From positions 36,894-100,893 of the forward strand of contig MU129041.1 in the NCBI GenBank assembly GCA_014904985.1: DNA of 64,000 nt, in the 5' to 3' direction. The notes below the pieces were generated by a model. The model was not told the DNA's origin. It searched no databases and saw only the letters and a list, made by a program, of their open reading frames with translations. The stretch comes from Hydnum rufescens UP504 (taxonomy: Eukaryota; Basidiomycota; Agaricomycetes; Cantharellales; Hydnaceae). The translations under genes and the position numbers were made by a program. This document shows positions 25,460 to 37,845 of the stretch, piece by piece; positions within the stretch are counted from its first letter, which is position 1; each line of letters starts with the position of its first letter.

Positions 25460-26716
25460 CGAACCGAGCCACTACCGAGCCATGGGTAATACCCACTGAA
25501 TAGCCAATTTGGCGAGACAAGTACAGCGTTTTATGAGATAGGTAAGACAATTTGGTGCGTAGGAAGGGATCGGGAGGTAACAGTGGGCAGGGGGGATCAC
25601 CGACGATCGCAGGACCCAAAGAACAAGGCAGGTGGTGTCCGTCTTCCGCGTCAAAACCCATTTTAGTCAGAGTTGAAAATAAATCAATCCGGGACGGAAG
25701 CGCGGTTGAAGCCTCGTTATGATGGGAACCGCTCGAAGCCGGTATCCCCGACGTTTTTGACGTGATGGCGCAAGTTGATTCCCCAAAATTAGAGGATCTC
25801 TGTGTAAAGCGTTTACTAGGCGATTGCCTTCAGAAAGACCGCTCGCATGCCCGAAATTACCCAGAAATAAGAGGCGTGAGCTCCATCCTGTTCCACCGTG
25901 AACCTGACACGAATGGAAGCAAACACCGGCCACGAAGGAAACCCGCGATACCATAGAGTCGAGGCCAATAGACTCGAAAAAATCGGCAATATCCGAGGCG
26001 CGTGTCAGTTAGTCTCGTGACTAGACCCGAAGTCTATAACCACTAACCAGCATCTGAGCACAAACGTCGGCGCGACCAACAGCCAGCAGCATTTACGTAC
26101 CGTTTCAGTTCCGGCGACATCGATAGTCCGCAATAACTCAACGAGGGTTGGCTTCTACCACTTCTATTCAGATTGCAGCAATCAGCCAAATCCATATTAC
26201 CACCTAGCTGACTCGTCATCCCTTTTTGTTGTACTTTGTGCTCTCAGCGTGGTCGAGAATCCCCTACAGATAGCCAATGGATTATTGAAGATTTCCTGCC
26301 AACTGGTTCATTAGCATCTAATCCTCCACCCCCACCAATGCCCTCCGTATCGACTTCAACAACCGAACTTTGCATCCAGTTAGAGCTCTATGCGAACCAG
26401 TCCCGACTCCGACCTGCCGACCAGGCAACGCGGAAGTCCAAGCCAAAGGACACTATCGAGGAGTGGCACAAGTGCTTGGTGGTGACGTTAGCAATGGGCT
26501 GCAAAACAATGTTAGGACTGCCTTTCCTAGTGCACTTGTGGGAAGTTCAAGCCTTTCGGGGTGTCGCCTTGTTAGTTTAAGTTTTGCAGTACCAGGGACC
26601 CAAATGCATTTAACTTGTCCAGATTCATGCCTCGTTCTTCAGTATTGCGTTCATTTCAAAATTACAGGATCTTGCATATAATATATGTATAGTCCATGAA
26701 ATACGAGCGTCAAGAT
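25460..26716. other. Intergenic block between C and B, right arm
   Basis: Partly homologous to 18.3-19.8 kb. The longest open frame (26236-26580, plus, 114 codons) is not preserved in the homologous block. No gene is supported. Confidence 0.35.
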
Positions 26717-29013
26717 TCAGATCATATCTGGAGTGGTCCACTTTTCTTTATCGTCGAGGGGTCTTGGGGCAGATAATATTACTGCCTCATGAAGTTCCCT
26801 GTACTGCTCAACCTTGACAAGGTCAGATATCCGGTCGATTGCGCGCTTCGGTCTCAACACCGGGAGCGTGGCGTCGTTGACGTACGACTTGACCTGCTCA
26901 TGGATGCTGCCCTTCTGCTGTGAATACTCCCTCAGCACGAGATTGACCATCGCAGGAGATATCCGATCCAATCCACGCGAATCTACCAATGCAAATAAAC
27001 AGCTCATCACAATGATGATGTCGATCACATATCCCATCAGATATCGAAGGATTTCGGGACTATAGTATGGCATGATTTAACTGGAGCTTCGTCTACGCAT
27101 GATGGGCACCCACGTTCTTCGGTATTTTCCATAGACCCATGAAGCCAGGGCCACAGCTGCTGCAGCTGGAAGGACAAATGGTGCCGCAGGTGGGACACTC
27201 GTAGCCACCGCAACCGCAGGAGGCATAATCCTTATGACGTTATCAAGGCTGAGGTATTTCAGTCAAAGACTTTGTCATTTACATTTGAGGACAGGGTAAT
27301 GCTTACAGACTCGGAGGATTCGGACGCTCGCTTGCAAGATCTTTGACCAGATGCGTCATCAGGCTTCGGAATTCTGTCGACTTTAGACACTACACCAAAA
27401 ACTCGATGAGTCCGAAGAATCGTCAGGGCTGATGCAAGACGTACCTGATGATTCGGATCATTAAAATTCCAGACGTTGACGATATCATCATGAATGACCC
27501 CAACGCATTCATCCAGGGGAATGCCGTTAAAGGTTCCAGAGAACATATAGCCCCAATACTCTATAGAAGCAAAAAGGTGGACATGAGGTCGGAATCTCTG
27601 GTGCTTCCAAAATGGACACACTGTGTTTCCCGACCCTGGAAGATCTCATATCAGAATGTGAACGTTAGACCAGCAATAGTGAATAGACTGGACTGACCGA
27701 ATCGACGTTGAGATCTTTGTGCCGAGACTACCTCTTTGAGCAACCGCGAAGAGCAAGCCTTCAAGATTCGGTTGGTCTGAATCAGCAGTACTCTGGCCCA
27801 CCGTTGTCTGGGGTTTCGGATCAGTGGCCGCAAGGATAGAGTTCATGGTGAGGTCGATTAGTCTCCTGATAGTGTCTTTGTGCTCGTTCCTCGCTGGAAA
27901 TCAGACTCTATTAGTCGAGAATAAAGGTCATTCAACCAATAGTACGCACTAGAAACTTCGGTCCATGTATGTCTACTGCCTGCTACGGCGTTGAGGGGCT
28001 TCTCGCAGCGGACTTTCACCTCCTCTGTAGCAGCCTCTTCGGCCTGACGCACCCATTCCACTTTGTCAGCATTAGCAAGGGACCGTGCGAGAATAAACTT
28101 CTTTTGGACCACAAGCTGGTCATACTTGGTGAATACGACAATGATAGGAACTTGGGGGATGCGGAGTGGTGGGTTTCCAACTTAGCACAGGAACACCATT
28201 TTCAAGAGAAACGATCACTATACCCTTGTTGGCATTGTCCTTGAGAAGTATTTCATCTCCTAATTCAAAAACTCGACCTCCAGAAACGGGAATCTCGCAG
28301 CACAACCTAGAGCCTCGAAAAATGAGGATGTCATGGGTGTACTCTGGAGAAAAGATAAGATTATATGCACCAAATTGCATGTAGCCTGTCTTTAAGCTCC
28401 CTTTCGGCGCTCCTCCTCTTGATGAATTCTTGGACTGTTCGAAGATTCCCAATATCTCCACCAACGAATCCTTCTGAATCGTGTAGAATGAGTCGATCGT
28501 TATCGTGAGAGGTGAATTCTTCGTCAATATTGTGTTTAATGGCGTGATCATCGGAGGTTTTCTGTAACATACAGTGGAATCGAATGTGAGATTTTTGGGG
28601 AGTAGAGGACATACAGTGAGGTTGTTGGCACGGAATACTGCATTGATCAAAGAAGATTTCCCCACCCCTGACTACGGATCCATAGTGAGTGAGGTGGATT
28701 GGAAAGGATACATGGCTTACTTTGCCCACAACGAGTACCCTGAACCTAGCGACACTACTTGAACATGGAAGGGATTATGGATGAAGAGCGTGGCATACCT
28801 AGAATCCTCTAGGAGAGCGTCGGTGGTGGGTCTGAGCGGGAAGGTGTCCAGCGGCGCGTTGGCGGGATTGGTTGATGCCGATGCTTGAGGTATCGGAGCC
28901 TCGCGCGAAGCTTCGATGCCTGGATGGGTGGAATCCACAGTATGAGAGCCAGCTGTTCGATCTGGCATAGGAGGGCGGTGCGATCGACGGAGGAACTTGA
29001 AGAGGGGCATCAT
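26717..29013 (-). CDS. P-loop GTPase B, right copy, best preserved
   Basis: ATG 29013 (a second Met follows) gives MPLFKFLRRSHRPPMPDRTA, then a Ser/Thr/Pro/Ala-rich linker. A 43-nt intron follows DALLEDS. The next exon gives VARFRVLVVGK, and the following one SGVGKSSLINAVF, so together they form a canonical GKSGVGKSS P-loop. After another intron come KTSDDHAIKHNIDEE and G3 RLILHDSEGFVGG. Later come CCEIPVSGGRVFERGDEI, G4 VVFTKYD, DECVGVIHDDIVNVWNFND, a C-terminal hydrophobic segment (VALASWVYG), and a last exon YLMGYVIDIIIVMSCLFAL to TGA at 26717-26719. All exons checked stay in frame. It is a probable membrane-associated GTPase, and its partner and pathway are unknown. Confidence 0.75.
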
Positions 29014-29613
29014 TCGCTAACGGATGGAGTACAGTGACAGTTTGATTGTTGGTGTATCCTGAATTGAAGACACGGAGGTCACGTTGTTACCCATCGGAAT
29101 AGAATCTACAGAAAGCTAGGTACTACTCGAATGAGCCGTGGGATGAAGCGTGCAAAAGGTCAACAAGATGAGGTGAGGTCGAGCACGTCTCTCTCCCGTA
29201 ACCGCAGCGGTCTGGTATGACAATTGGTACATTCTTTGGCCAGACTCCGTCCTGGTCACTCAGGCAAAGTCAGGCTGTTGTCCAGTGTGATCAGGAGCAA
29301 TCAGTGCGCCACTTCCGGCCGTCGATATCAAATCCGTCATATCATAATATTTCCCTCTCCGGTTTGCTGTATAAGTCCCCATGTTGCCTGGTTCACTCTT
29401 TCCAGATCGGGGCACCTGTTCCCAGAAGCACTCTATCTCGATGAAGCGTCCACGGAGAAGTTTGTGCTTCTCTGTCAGAAGCTACTCAAGTTTACATAAC
29501 AGGAATGCTCCTGCTGCCTGGCTTCACGGTTTGTAGTATGTAATGGATGAAACATTTCACACACACCTACATACGCAGACGCCCTCTCTCTCTCTTTCTC
29601 TAGTCTATCGACC
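29014..29613. promoter_or_regulatory. Divergent upstream region of GTPases B and A, right arm
   Basis: 600 bp between divergent starts, counterpart of 5609-6466. A CT-rich run (CCCTCTCTCTCTCTTTCTCTAG) ends about 15 bp before the A start, as is common upstream of fungal start codons. Confidence 0.45.
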
Positions 29614-31090
29614 ATGTGGAAATCTATCCGCAAGCATTTTAAACTCCCAGGAAACCCAAGAAAGAAGTCCCCGACAAAGAAATCACCGACGAACAAGTCC
29701 CCGACGAACAAGTCCCCAACGAACGAGTCCCCAACGAACAAGTCCCCGACGAACAAGTCCCCGATGAACAAGTCCCCAACGAAGAAATCTACGACGAAGA
29801 AATCCACGACGAAGAGGTCCCTGATGAAGAGGTTTCCGATGAAGAAGTCGCCGACGAAGAAGTCTCTGACGAAGAAGTCTCCGACGAAGTCCCCCCAAAT
29901 ACAGGAGAAGAAACAACCGCTTCAGGATCCTCATACTTGGACCAGCGAACGCAGGAAAGACCACTCTTCTCGAACGACTAACAAACAGCCCTGCCGGTGC
30001 GGCTGCAGTGACCCGGAAGGGACGACGTGTAAGTACTACAGTTCGAACTAAGTAGAGAAGCTGGTCTAATCCATCCTTTTATCTCTTAGATCCAGCAGGC
30101 CCCCAAGGGAGACGATCAAGTAAGAGCCATCCTAGCAATGGTGCCCAGGTTCTTTGACGTTTCTGTACCATCTAGCGGGGATCCACAGCATTGAGGACGA
30201 AATCACTTACGCATCAAACCCTGACTTTGTTTTTCATGACTCTGGTGGTTTCGAGGCAGGAGGTGTCGAGGCCGTTGAGGCCGTCTGGGAATTTATTCGA
30301 GACCGCTCATTAGCTTCGCCTTCACGGCAGTTGCATGCGATTTGGTGCGTTTGTCCATGCATGTTCTCACGTCATCGTACTTCAACTCATTGATTGCTAC
30401 AGGCTCTGCATTCCAACAGATAATGATAGGCCCTTTGGATTCCTGGGGTCAGGTTTTTTCTCCAAACCCACAGCGTCAGGTATGTCTCATGAGTTCCTGG
30501 ATTCGACCCTACATGTGATGCAGTGGTCTGTGTATCCCTCAGTGCCTGTTATCGGGATTTTCACCAAGCTGGATGGAAGAGAGATGAAAGTGATGAGTGA
30601 GGTTGTTGGCCCGATCCAGCCAATCTGATTTCCTCGAGTGTGCCCCGGAGGTAGAGCAGAAAGTGGCTGAATTTGTTAAGGGACTCAAGACACAGTTTCG
30701 GGACCACCAGCACCCACCTGCTGGTTTCATCAGTGTCAGAGGTATGCATACTCTATCTGAGCCACAATTTTGGTACTTAAATCTATGGCTTGAAGACATG
30801 GACAAAGTCAGTGAGCAGAGTGTGGCATTGTGCAACCAACTTCTTCAAGCCACTATGGGTGCTCTTCCCCATGAGACCCAGAGAGAATTGCTCAAGCTCA
30901 CGGTTTGGAAAAGAAATCGCCGGATTCATACCATATATGTTTTAGAACGGTGGGTCTGGATGTTCAATGGATTGATAGTGATTAAGAGCCATATTTATTT
31001 TGTAGTGTCCTTGAAAGTGGAGCTGAAGGTTCTGTCTCAAGTTGTATCAATGAGATAATGGTACAATTTGACTATGTTCAGGGAACATAA
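29614..31090 (+). pseudogene. P-loop GTPase A, right copy, frameshifted
   Basis: ATG 29614 gives MWKSIRKHFKL as in the left copy. The acidic repeat (VPDEQ, VPNEQ units) and the G1 region FRILILGPANAGKTTLLERL then lie in another frame, so a shift occurs near 29645. The donor GTAAGT after the G1 exon, G3 HDSGGFEAGGVEAVEAVWEF, and G4 VIGIFTKLDGRE are clear. A two-base loss near 30615-30625 shifts the frame before ECAPEVEQKVAEFVKGL. The C-terminal exons RDMDKVSEQSVALCNQLLQ and VHTIYVL-type sequence then run to a TAA at 31088-31090, overlapping the next ATG. The 15-bp repeat is longer and more degenerate than on the left. Confidence 0.6.
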
Positions 31091-34000
31091 TGACCAGGAT
31101 CCCAGGACCTGGGGAAGATGAAGAAACCCAGTTATGTGCAGATAGTGGATTCAGGATTCTCATGGTGAGTGGCTCTGTCACTTGTGAGGAATGTACTGAT
31201 TGTATCATATGCTGTCACTGTGGTAACTGGTTGTGACATTATTGGTTCATTGGATGGCATTGACAACATAGGAGGTACAGTGGCAGGCACTAAAATTTGT
31301 TCCATGATCACTGACTTACATCTCTATTTGTGGCATTGACAATGCAGTTGGTCAGTCTAAATCTCCAACAATGTGATCCATGGTAGCTGGCTAATACATT
31401 TTTTTATGTCATTGGGAACACAGTATGTGAGTGTGGATCTCCCACCATTTGATGCATGGCTGTTCCCTGATACAACTTCTGGTGGAATCTGCAATGCAGG
31501 GGGTGAGTTTACATCTCTTAGAATTTGATGTGAGATTGCTGTGTTTACATCTTTGGGTGGCATGGAAAACATAGTGTGTGAGTATGCATTTCTCACCTTT
31601 GGATCTGCACCATTGCCAGTTGATATATCCCTTGGTCATGTGAACAATGTAGGAGGTAAGACTGCACCTCACATCTTGATATCTGGTCACTAGTTGATAC
31701 AACTTTTGGTGGGATCAACACATAGAATGTGGGTTGGCTTCCCATGCTATTTGATGTATGATTAGTGACTGCTTATCTTTTGGTGGCATTAACACCATAG
31801 GATGTATGTCCAGATGTCTTGGAATCCAATGTATGGTTGCTGACTGACAAATATTTTGTTGACATTCACAATATAGTATGTGAGTGTACATTGAATATGA
31901 GGTCCTTGGCTGATACATCATTGGTGGGATCAATAAAATAGGAAGTGTGTTCATATTTCCAAGTATTCATGGGAGGTTGCTGGCTGATGCATCATTTGAT
32001 GACATGGACAATGTAGTATGTAAGTTGGGGATTCCTATGAGTTGGCAGGTGGTTACTAGCTGATCTGTCATTGGATGATGGATGATGGACACTGTAGAAG
32101 GTCAGTCTAGATCTCTTACAATTTGAGGTGTATGTGGGCTGATATTTCTTCCTCTATCATGGACAATGTAGGCAGTAAGTCCAGTTCTCACAATTTGATC
32201 TGTGGTCCTTTGTTGATAGTTGATACATTGTTTGGTTCCATTGACACTGCAGGCTGTATGTTTGGATATCTTCCAATTTGATGTGTCACTGACAGGTAGT
32301 TTGTTTGGTGACATTGATAACATAGGATGTAAGAGTGGCTCTCCACCTTGATGCACCATCACTGGCTGACACATCACTGGATAACATTGGCAATCAAGAA
32401 TGTGAGCTCCCTTATGATTTTGTCTGATTGCTGGTTGATCCATTTTTGGTGGCATTCACTGTCACATAGCTGGTGGGCAGCTTCTCTTACAATTTCATGC
32501 AGGATCACAGGCTGATACATCAATGGGTGGTATTCACAATGTAGGATGTGAGTTTATCTCCCTATCATTAGGTGCTAGTTGATACATTGTTTTCAATGTC
32601 ATCAACAATGTAGCATGTAAGCCTGGGTGACTCCCAGTTTGATGTGTGGGTGCTCTCTGATATATCATTGGGTGTGGTTGATGAAATAGGAAGTAAGTGG
32701 ATGTCACCTGCCTTCCATGGGTGGATGTAGGAATGATACATTCATTGGTGGGACTGACAACATAGAATGTAAGTCTGAATTCCTTAGTAATGAATCAATG
32801 CTGGTTCACTGAGATGGATTTGGTGGCATTGACAATATAGGCTGTAAGTCTGGTTCTCTTCCAATGTAACACACAAGTGGGAGTGATATTTCTTTGTCTC
32901 ACATGGACAATGTAGGAAGTAAACCTGAATCTCCTACAATTTAATGCATGGTCACTCTCTGATACATTGTTTGGTCCCATTGACAATGTAGAATGTAAGT
33001 TTGGATCTCCTTTAATTCAATGTGGGGTCACTGCCAATGTATTCTTTGGTGACATTAATAATGTAGGATGTAAGTTCTAATTGATACCTCCTTGATGCAC
33101 AATCACTGGCTCATACATCTCTGGATGACTGTGACAACCTAGGCAGTAAGCCTGGCTCCCTTTGAATTTAGTGTGTGGTGCTGGCTGATCCAATCAATGG
33201 TATCAACATTGTAGCTGGTGGGCTCAGGACCTCTCACAATTTGATGCAGGATTGCAGGCTGATTCATCATTTGGTGGCATTGACAATTTAGGATGTGAGT
33301 TGCATTGCCCACCATTTGATATATGGGTGTTGGCTAATACATTCATTGCTGGGTATTGAAAATGTAGAATGTATGTTGAAGTCTCTGGCAATTGAATGCA
33401 TGCTCAGTGGCTGACACATTCTTGGTGGCATGGACAATGTAAGGTGGTGAGTTTATGTCTCTGACCATTCATGGGGTTGTACTTGGTTGAGGTATTTTGG
33501 GTGACATTTTAGTATGTAAGTGCAGATATCATATTGATTGAGGCATGGTTTCTGCCTGATTCATCCTTTGCATTGGCAACAAAGTGGGTAGGTCTGGAGA
33601 GTTCAATTCCATATACCACTGTTGGCTGATTTCTCTTGTGGGTGGTATTGACAACATAGATGGTAAGTTGGGATCCTTTAGAATTTGATGCAAGGGGCCT
33701 GGTTGATGGATTGGTTGGTCACCTGAACACTGTAGGATGTAAGTCTGTATCACACACCAGAAGAATGGCTACCTGTTGATACATCTTTGGGTTGGCAGGA
33801 AGTAAGTGCAGGTGTCTTAGAATTGAATGCATTGTCCCTTGCTGATTCATCTTTTGGTGGCATTCACAACATAGGGTGTAAGTCTGGATGTCTTAGAATT
33901 GAATGCATTGTCCCTTGCTGATTCATCTTTTGGTGGCATTCACAACATAGCGTGTAAGTCTGGATGTCTTAGAATTGAATGCATTGTCCCTTGCTGATTC

Positions 34001-37000
34001 ATCTTTTGGTGGCATTCACAACATAGTATGTAAGTCTGGATGTCTTAGAATTTTGTCCCTTGCTGATTCATCTTTTGGTGGCATTCACAACATAGCCTGT
34101 AAGTCTGGATGTCTTAGAATTGAATGCATTGTCCCTTGCTGATTCATCTTTTGGTGGCATTCACAACATAGCATGTAAGTCTGGATGTCTTAGAATTGAA
34201 TGCATTGTCCCTTGCTGATTCATCTTTTGGTGGTGTTCACAACATAGCATGTAAGTCTGGATGTCTTAGAATTGAATGCATTATCCCTTGCTGATTCATC
34301 TTTTGGTGGCATTCATGACATAGCATGTAAGTCTGGATGTCTTAGAGTTGAATGTATTGTCCCTTGCTGATTTATCTTTTGGTGACCTTCACAACATAGT
34401 ATGTAAGTCTGGATGTTTTAGAATTGAATGCATTGTCCCTTGCTGATTCATCTTTTGGTGGCATTCACAACATAGGGTGTATGTCTGGATGTCTTAGAAT
34501 TGAATGCATTGTCCCTTGCTGATTCATCTTTTGGTGGCATTCACAACATAGCATGTAAGTCTAGATGTCTTAAAATTGAATGTATTGTCCCTTGCTGATT
34601 CATCTTTTGGTGGCATTCACAACATAGCATGTAAGTCTAGATGTCTTAGAATTGAATGCATTGTCCCTTGCTGATTCATCTTTTGGTGGCATTCACCACA
34701 TAGGTTGTAAGTCTGGATGTCATAGAATTGAATGGATTGTCCCTTGCTGATTCATATTCTGGTGGCATTCACCACATAGGTTGTAAGTCTGGATGTCTTA
34801 GAATTGAATGGATTGTCCCTTGCTGATTCATCTTTTGGTGGCATTCACAACATAGTATGTAAGTCCAGATGTCTTAGCATTGAATGCATTGTCCCTTGCT
34901 TATTCATCTTTTGGTGGCATTCACAACATAGCCTGTAAGTCTGGATGTCTTAGGATTGAATGCATTGTCCCTTGCTGATTCATCTTTTGGTGGCATTCAC
35001 AACATAGCATGTAAGTCTTAGAATTGAATGCATTGTCACTTGCTGATTCATCTTTTGGTGGCATTCACAACATAGCATGTAAGTCTGGATGTCTTAGAAT
35101 TGAATGCACTGTCCCTTGCTGATTCATTTTTTGGTGGCATTCACAACATAGCGTGTAAGTCTGGATGTCTTAGAATTGAATGCATTGTCCCTTGCTGATT
35201 CATCTTTTGGTGGCATTCACCACATAGGTTGTAAGTCTGGATATCTTAGAATTGAATGCATTGTCCCTTGCTGATTCATCTTTTGGTGGCATTCACAACA
35301 TAGCATGTAAGTCTGGATGTCTTAGAATTGAATGCATTGTCCCTTGCTGATTCATCTTTTGGTGGCATTCACAATGTAGGGTGTATGTCTGGATGTCTTA
35401 GAATTGAATGCATTGTGCCTTGCTGATTCATCTTTTGGTGGCATTCACAACATAGTATGTATGTCTGGATGTCTTAGAATTGAATGCATTGTCCCTTGCT
35501 GATTCATCTTTTGGTGGCATTCACAACATAGGGCGTCAGTCTGGATGTCTTAGAATTGAATGCATTGTCCCTTGCTGATTCATCTTTTGGTGGCATTCAC
35601 AATGTAGGGTGTAAGTCTGGATGTCTTAGAATTGAATGCATTGTCCCTTGCTGATTCATCTTTTTTGGTGGCATTCACAACATAGCATGTAAGTCTGGAT
35701 GTCTTAGAATTGAATGCATTGTCCCTTGCTGATTCATCGTTTGGTGGCATTCACAACATAGGATGTAAGTCTGGATGTCTTAGAATTGAATGCATTGTCC
35801 CTTGCTGATTCATCTTTTGGTGGCATTCACAACATAGGGTGTAAGTCTGGATGTCTTAGAATTGAATGCATTGCCCCTTGCTGATTCATCTTTTGGTGGC
35901 ATTCACAACATAGCGTGTAAGTATGTCTTAGAATTGAATGCATTGTCTCTTGCTGATTCATCTTTTGGTGGCATTCACAACATAGTATGTAAGTCTGGAT
36001 GTCTTAGAATTGAATACATTGTGCCTTGCTGATTCATCTTTTGGTGGCATTCACAACATAGCCTGTAAGTCTGGATGGCTTAGAATTGAATACATTGTCC
36101 CTTGCTGATTCACCTTTTGGTGGCATTCACAATATAGGCTGTAAGTCTGGATGTCTTAGAATTGAATGCATTGTCCCTTGCTGATTCATCTTTTGGTGGC
36201 ATTCACAACATAGTATGTAAGTCTGGATGTCATAGAATTGAATGCATTGTCCCTTGCTGATTCATATTTTGGTGGCATTCACAACATAGCTTGTAAGTCT
36301 AGATGTCTTAGAATTGAATGCATTATCCTTTGCTGATTCATCTTTTGGTGGCATTTACAACATAGCGTGTAAGTCTGGATGTCTTAGAATTGAATGCATT
36401 GTCCCTTGCTGATTCACCTTTTGGTGGCATTCACAATATATAGGCTGTAAGTCTGGCTGTCTTGGAATTGGAATTGAATGCACTGTCCCTTGCTGATTCA
36501 CCTTTTGGTGGTATTCAAAATATAGGCTGTAAGTCTAGATGTTGTAGAATTGAATGCATTGTCCCTTGCTGATTCATCTTTTGGTGATGTTCACAACATA
36601 GCCTGTATGTCTGGATGTCTAAGAGTTCAATACATTGTCCCTTGCTGATTCATCTTTTGGTGGCATTCACAACATAGTATGTAAGTCTGGATGTCTTAGA
36701 ATTGAATGCATTGTCCCTTGCTGATTCATCTTTTGGTGGCATTCACAACATAGTATGTATGTCTGGATGTCTTAGAATTGAATGCATTGTCCCTTGCTGA
36801 TTCATTTTTTGGTGGCATTCACAACATAGGTTGTAAGTCTGGATGTCTTAGAATTGAATGCATTGTCCCTTGCTGATTCATCTTTTGGTGGCATTCACAA
36901 CATAGGGTGTAAGTCTGGATGTCTTAGAATTGAATGCATTGTCCCTTCCCAATTCATCTTTTGGTGGCATTCACAATGTAGGGTGTAAGTCTAGATGTCC

Positions 37001-37845
37001 TAGAATTGAATGCATTGTCCCTTGCTGATTCACCTTTGGTGGCATTCATAACATAGTATGTAAGTCTAGATGTCTTAGAATTGAATGCATTGTCCCTTGC
37101 TGATTCATCTTTTGGTGGCATTCACAACATAGGATGCAAGTCTGGATGTCTTAGAATTGAATGCATTGTCCCTTGCTAATTCATTGTTTGGTGGCATTCC
37201 CAATATAGGTTGTAAGTTGAAATCCCATAGAATTTTGATCCACCATCCTCACTGATCCATCGTTTGATGGCATTGACAATGCAGGAAGTAAGTCCTGATG
37301 TCTTAGAATTTAATGCATCATGCCTTGCTTATTCCTCTTGTGGTGGCATTTATAATCCAGTCTGTGAGTCCAGATGTCTTAGACTTCAATACATCATTGC
37401 TTGCTGATGTCCCTCTTGGTGGTTTTGTCCCCATAGATGGTTAGTGCACACCTCTCACCCTTTTATTATTGCTCTCTCCCTGATCTCTTCCTTGGTGGCA
37501 TCTACTGCCTCATAGGATGTAAGTCCACATCTCTTACTCCTCATTGTATGGTCCCTGGCTCATACTCATTTTGCTGCCATTTGGAATGTAGCTTGTGAGT
37601 CCCTAGATGTATACAATGGAATCATATTCTATTTCCCAACTGCCCTCTTCACAATTGTATTTTCCACAGGATGATGTAAGTACATCTAATGTGCTCAAGC
37701 CAAATGATTCTGTACAATTGCAATCTCATTCATTGCTTGCCTTAATTCTGTCTGGTAAATATTGTCATTGTACACCTCAAACCTGCAGGGGATCAAGGCC
37801 AGTGTGCCCCTCCTCAAAGTCATGGTCAGTTTAGGTTTTCATTAA
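31090..37845 (+). CDS. Micro-exon array gene, right copy: about 85 one-codon exons
   Basis: ATG 31090 opens a 25-codon exon (31090-31164) with GEDEETQLCADSGFRILM and then a GTGAGT donor. Intron 1 is 107 nt (31165-31271). Single-codon exons follow: GAG 31272, TTG 31348, TAT 31424, GGG 31500, TGT 31575, GAG 31653, AAT 31726, GAT 31801, TAT 31877, GAA 31942, TAT 32017, AAG 32098, and so on to GAA 33799 (the 35th). Then come 45 in 76-bp units (33875-37211) and five more (GAA 37285, TCT 37361, ATG 37437, GAT 37516, CTT 37592). After these come GATGAT 37670-37675 and a 36-nt exon 37789-37824 reading GIKASVPLLKVM. Translation then stops at TAA 37843-37845, or at 37866 if a 35-nt intron is used. Mature product is about 130 residues. 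No triplet is a stop, and no known domain is visible. Splicing is inferred. Confidence 0.65.
33802..37211 (+). repeat. 76-bp tandem repeat, homogenised part of right array
   Basis: Forty-five nearly identical units, almost all exactly 76 bp apart, with a few small deletions (near 34050 and 35015) and insertions (near 35660 and 36470). Each unit is GTAAGTCTGGATGTCTTAG... CTTGCTGATTC ... CACAACATAG plus a triplet. Triplet counts are CAT 9, TAT 9, GGT 7, GTT 5, CGT 4, CCT 4, GCT 3, GAT 2, CTT 1, GGC 1. The body has no CpG, and CpG occurs only in CGT triplets and rare variants. Confidence 0.92.

Noticed and set aside
33802..37211. Ordinary centromeric or subtelomeric satellite
   Set aside because: Not fully excluded, but the inner 35 diverged units keep AG-3nt-GT spacing with varying intron length, which a plain satellite does not explain.
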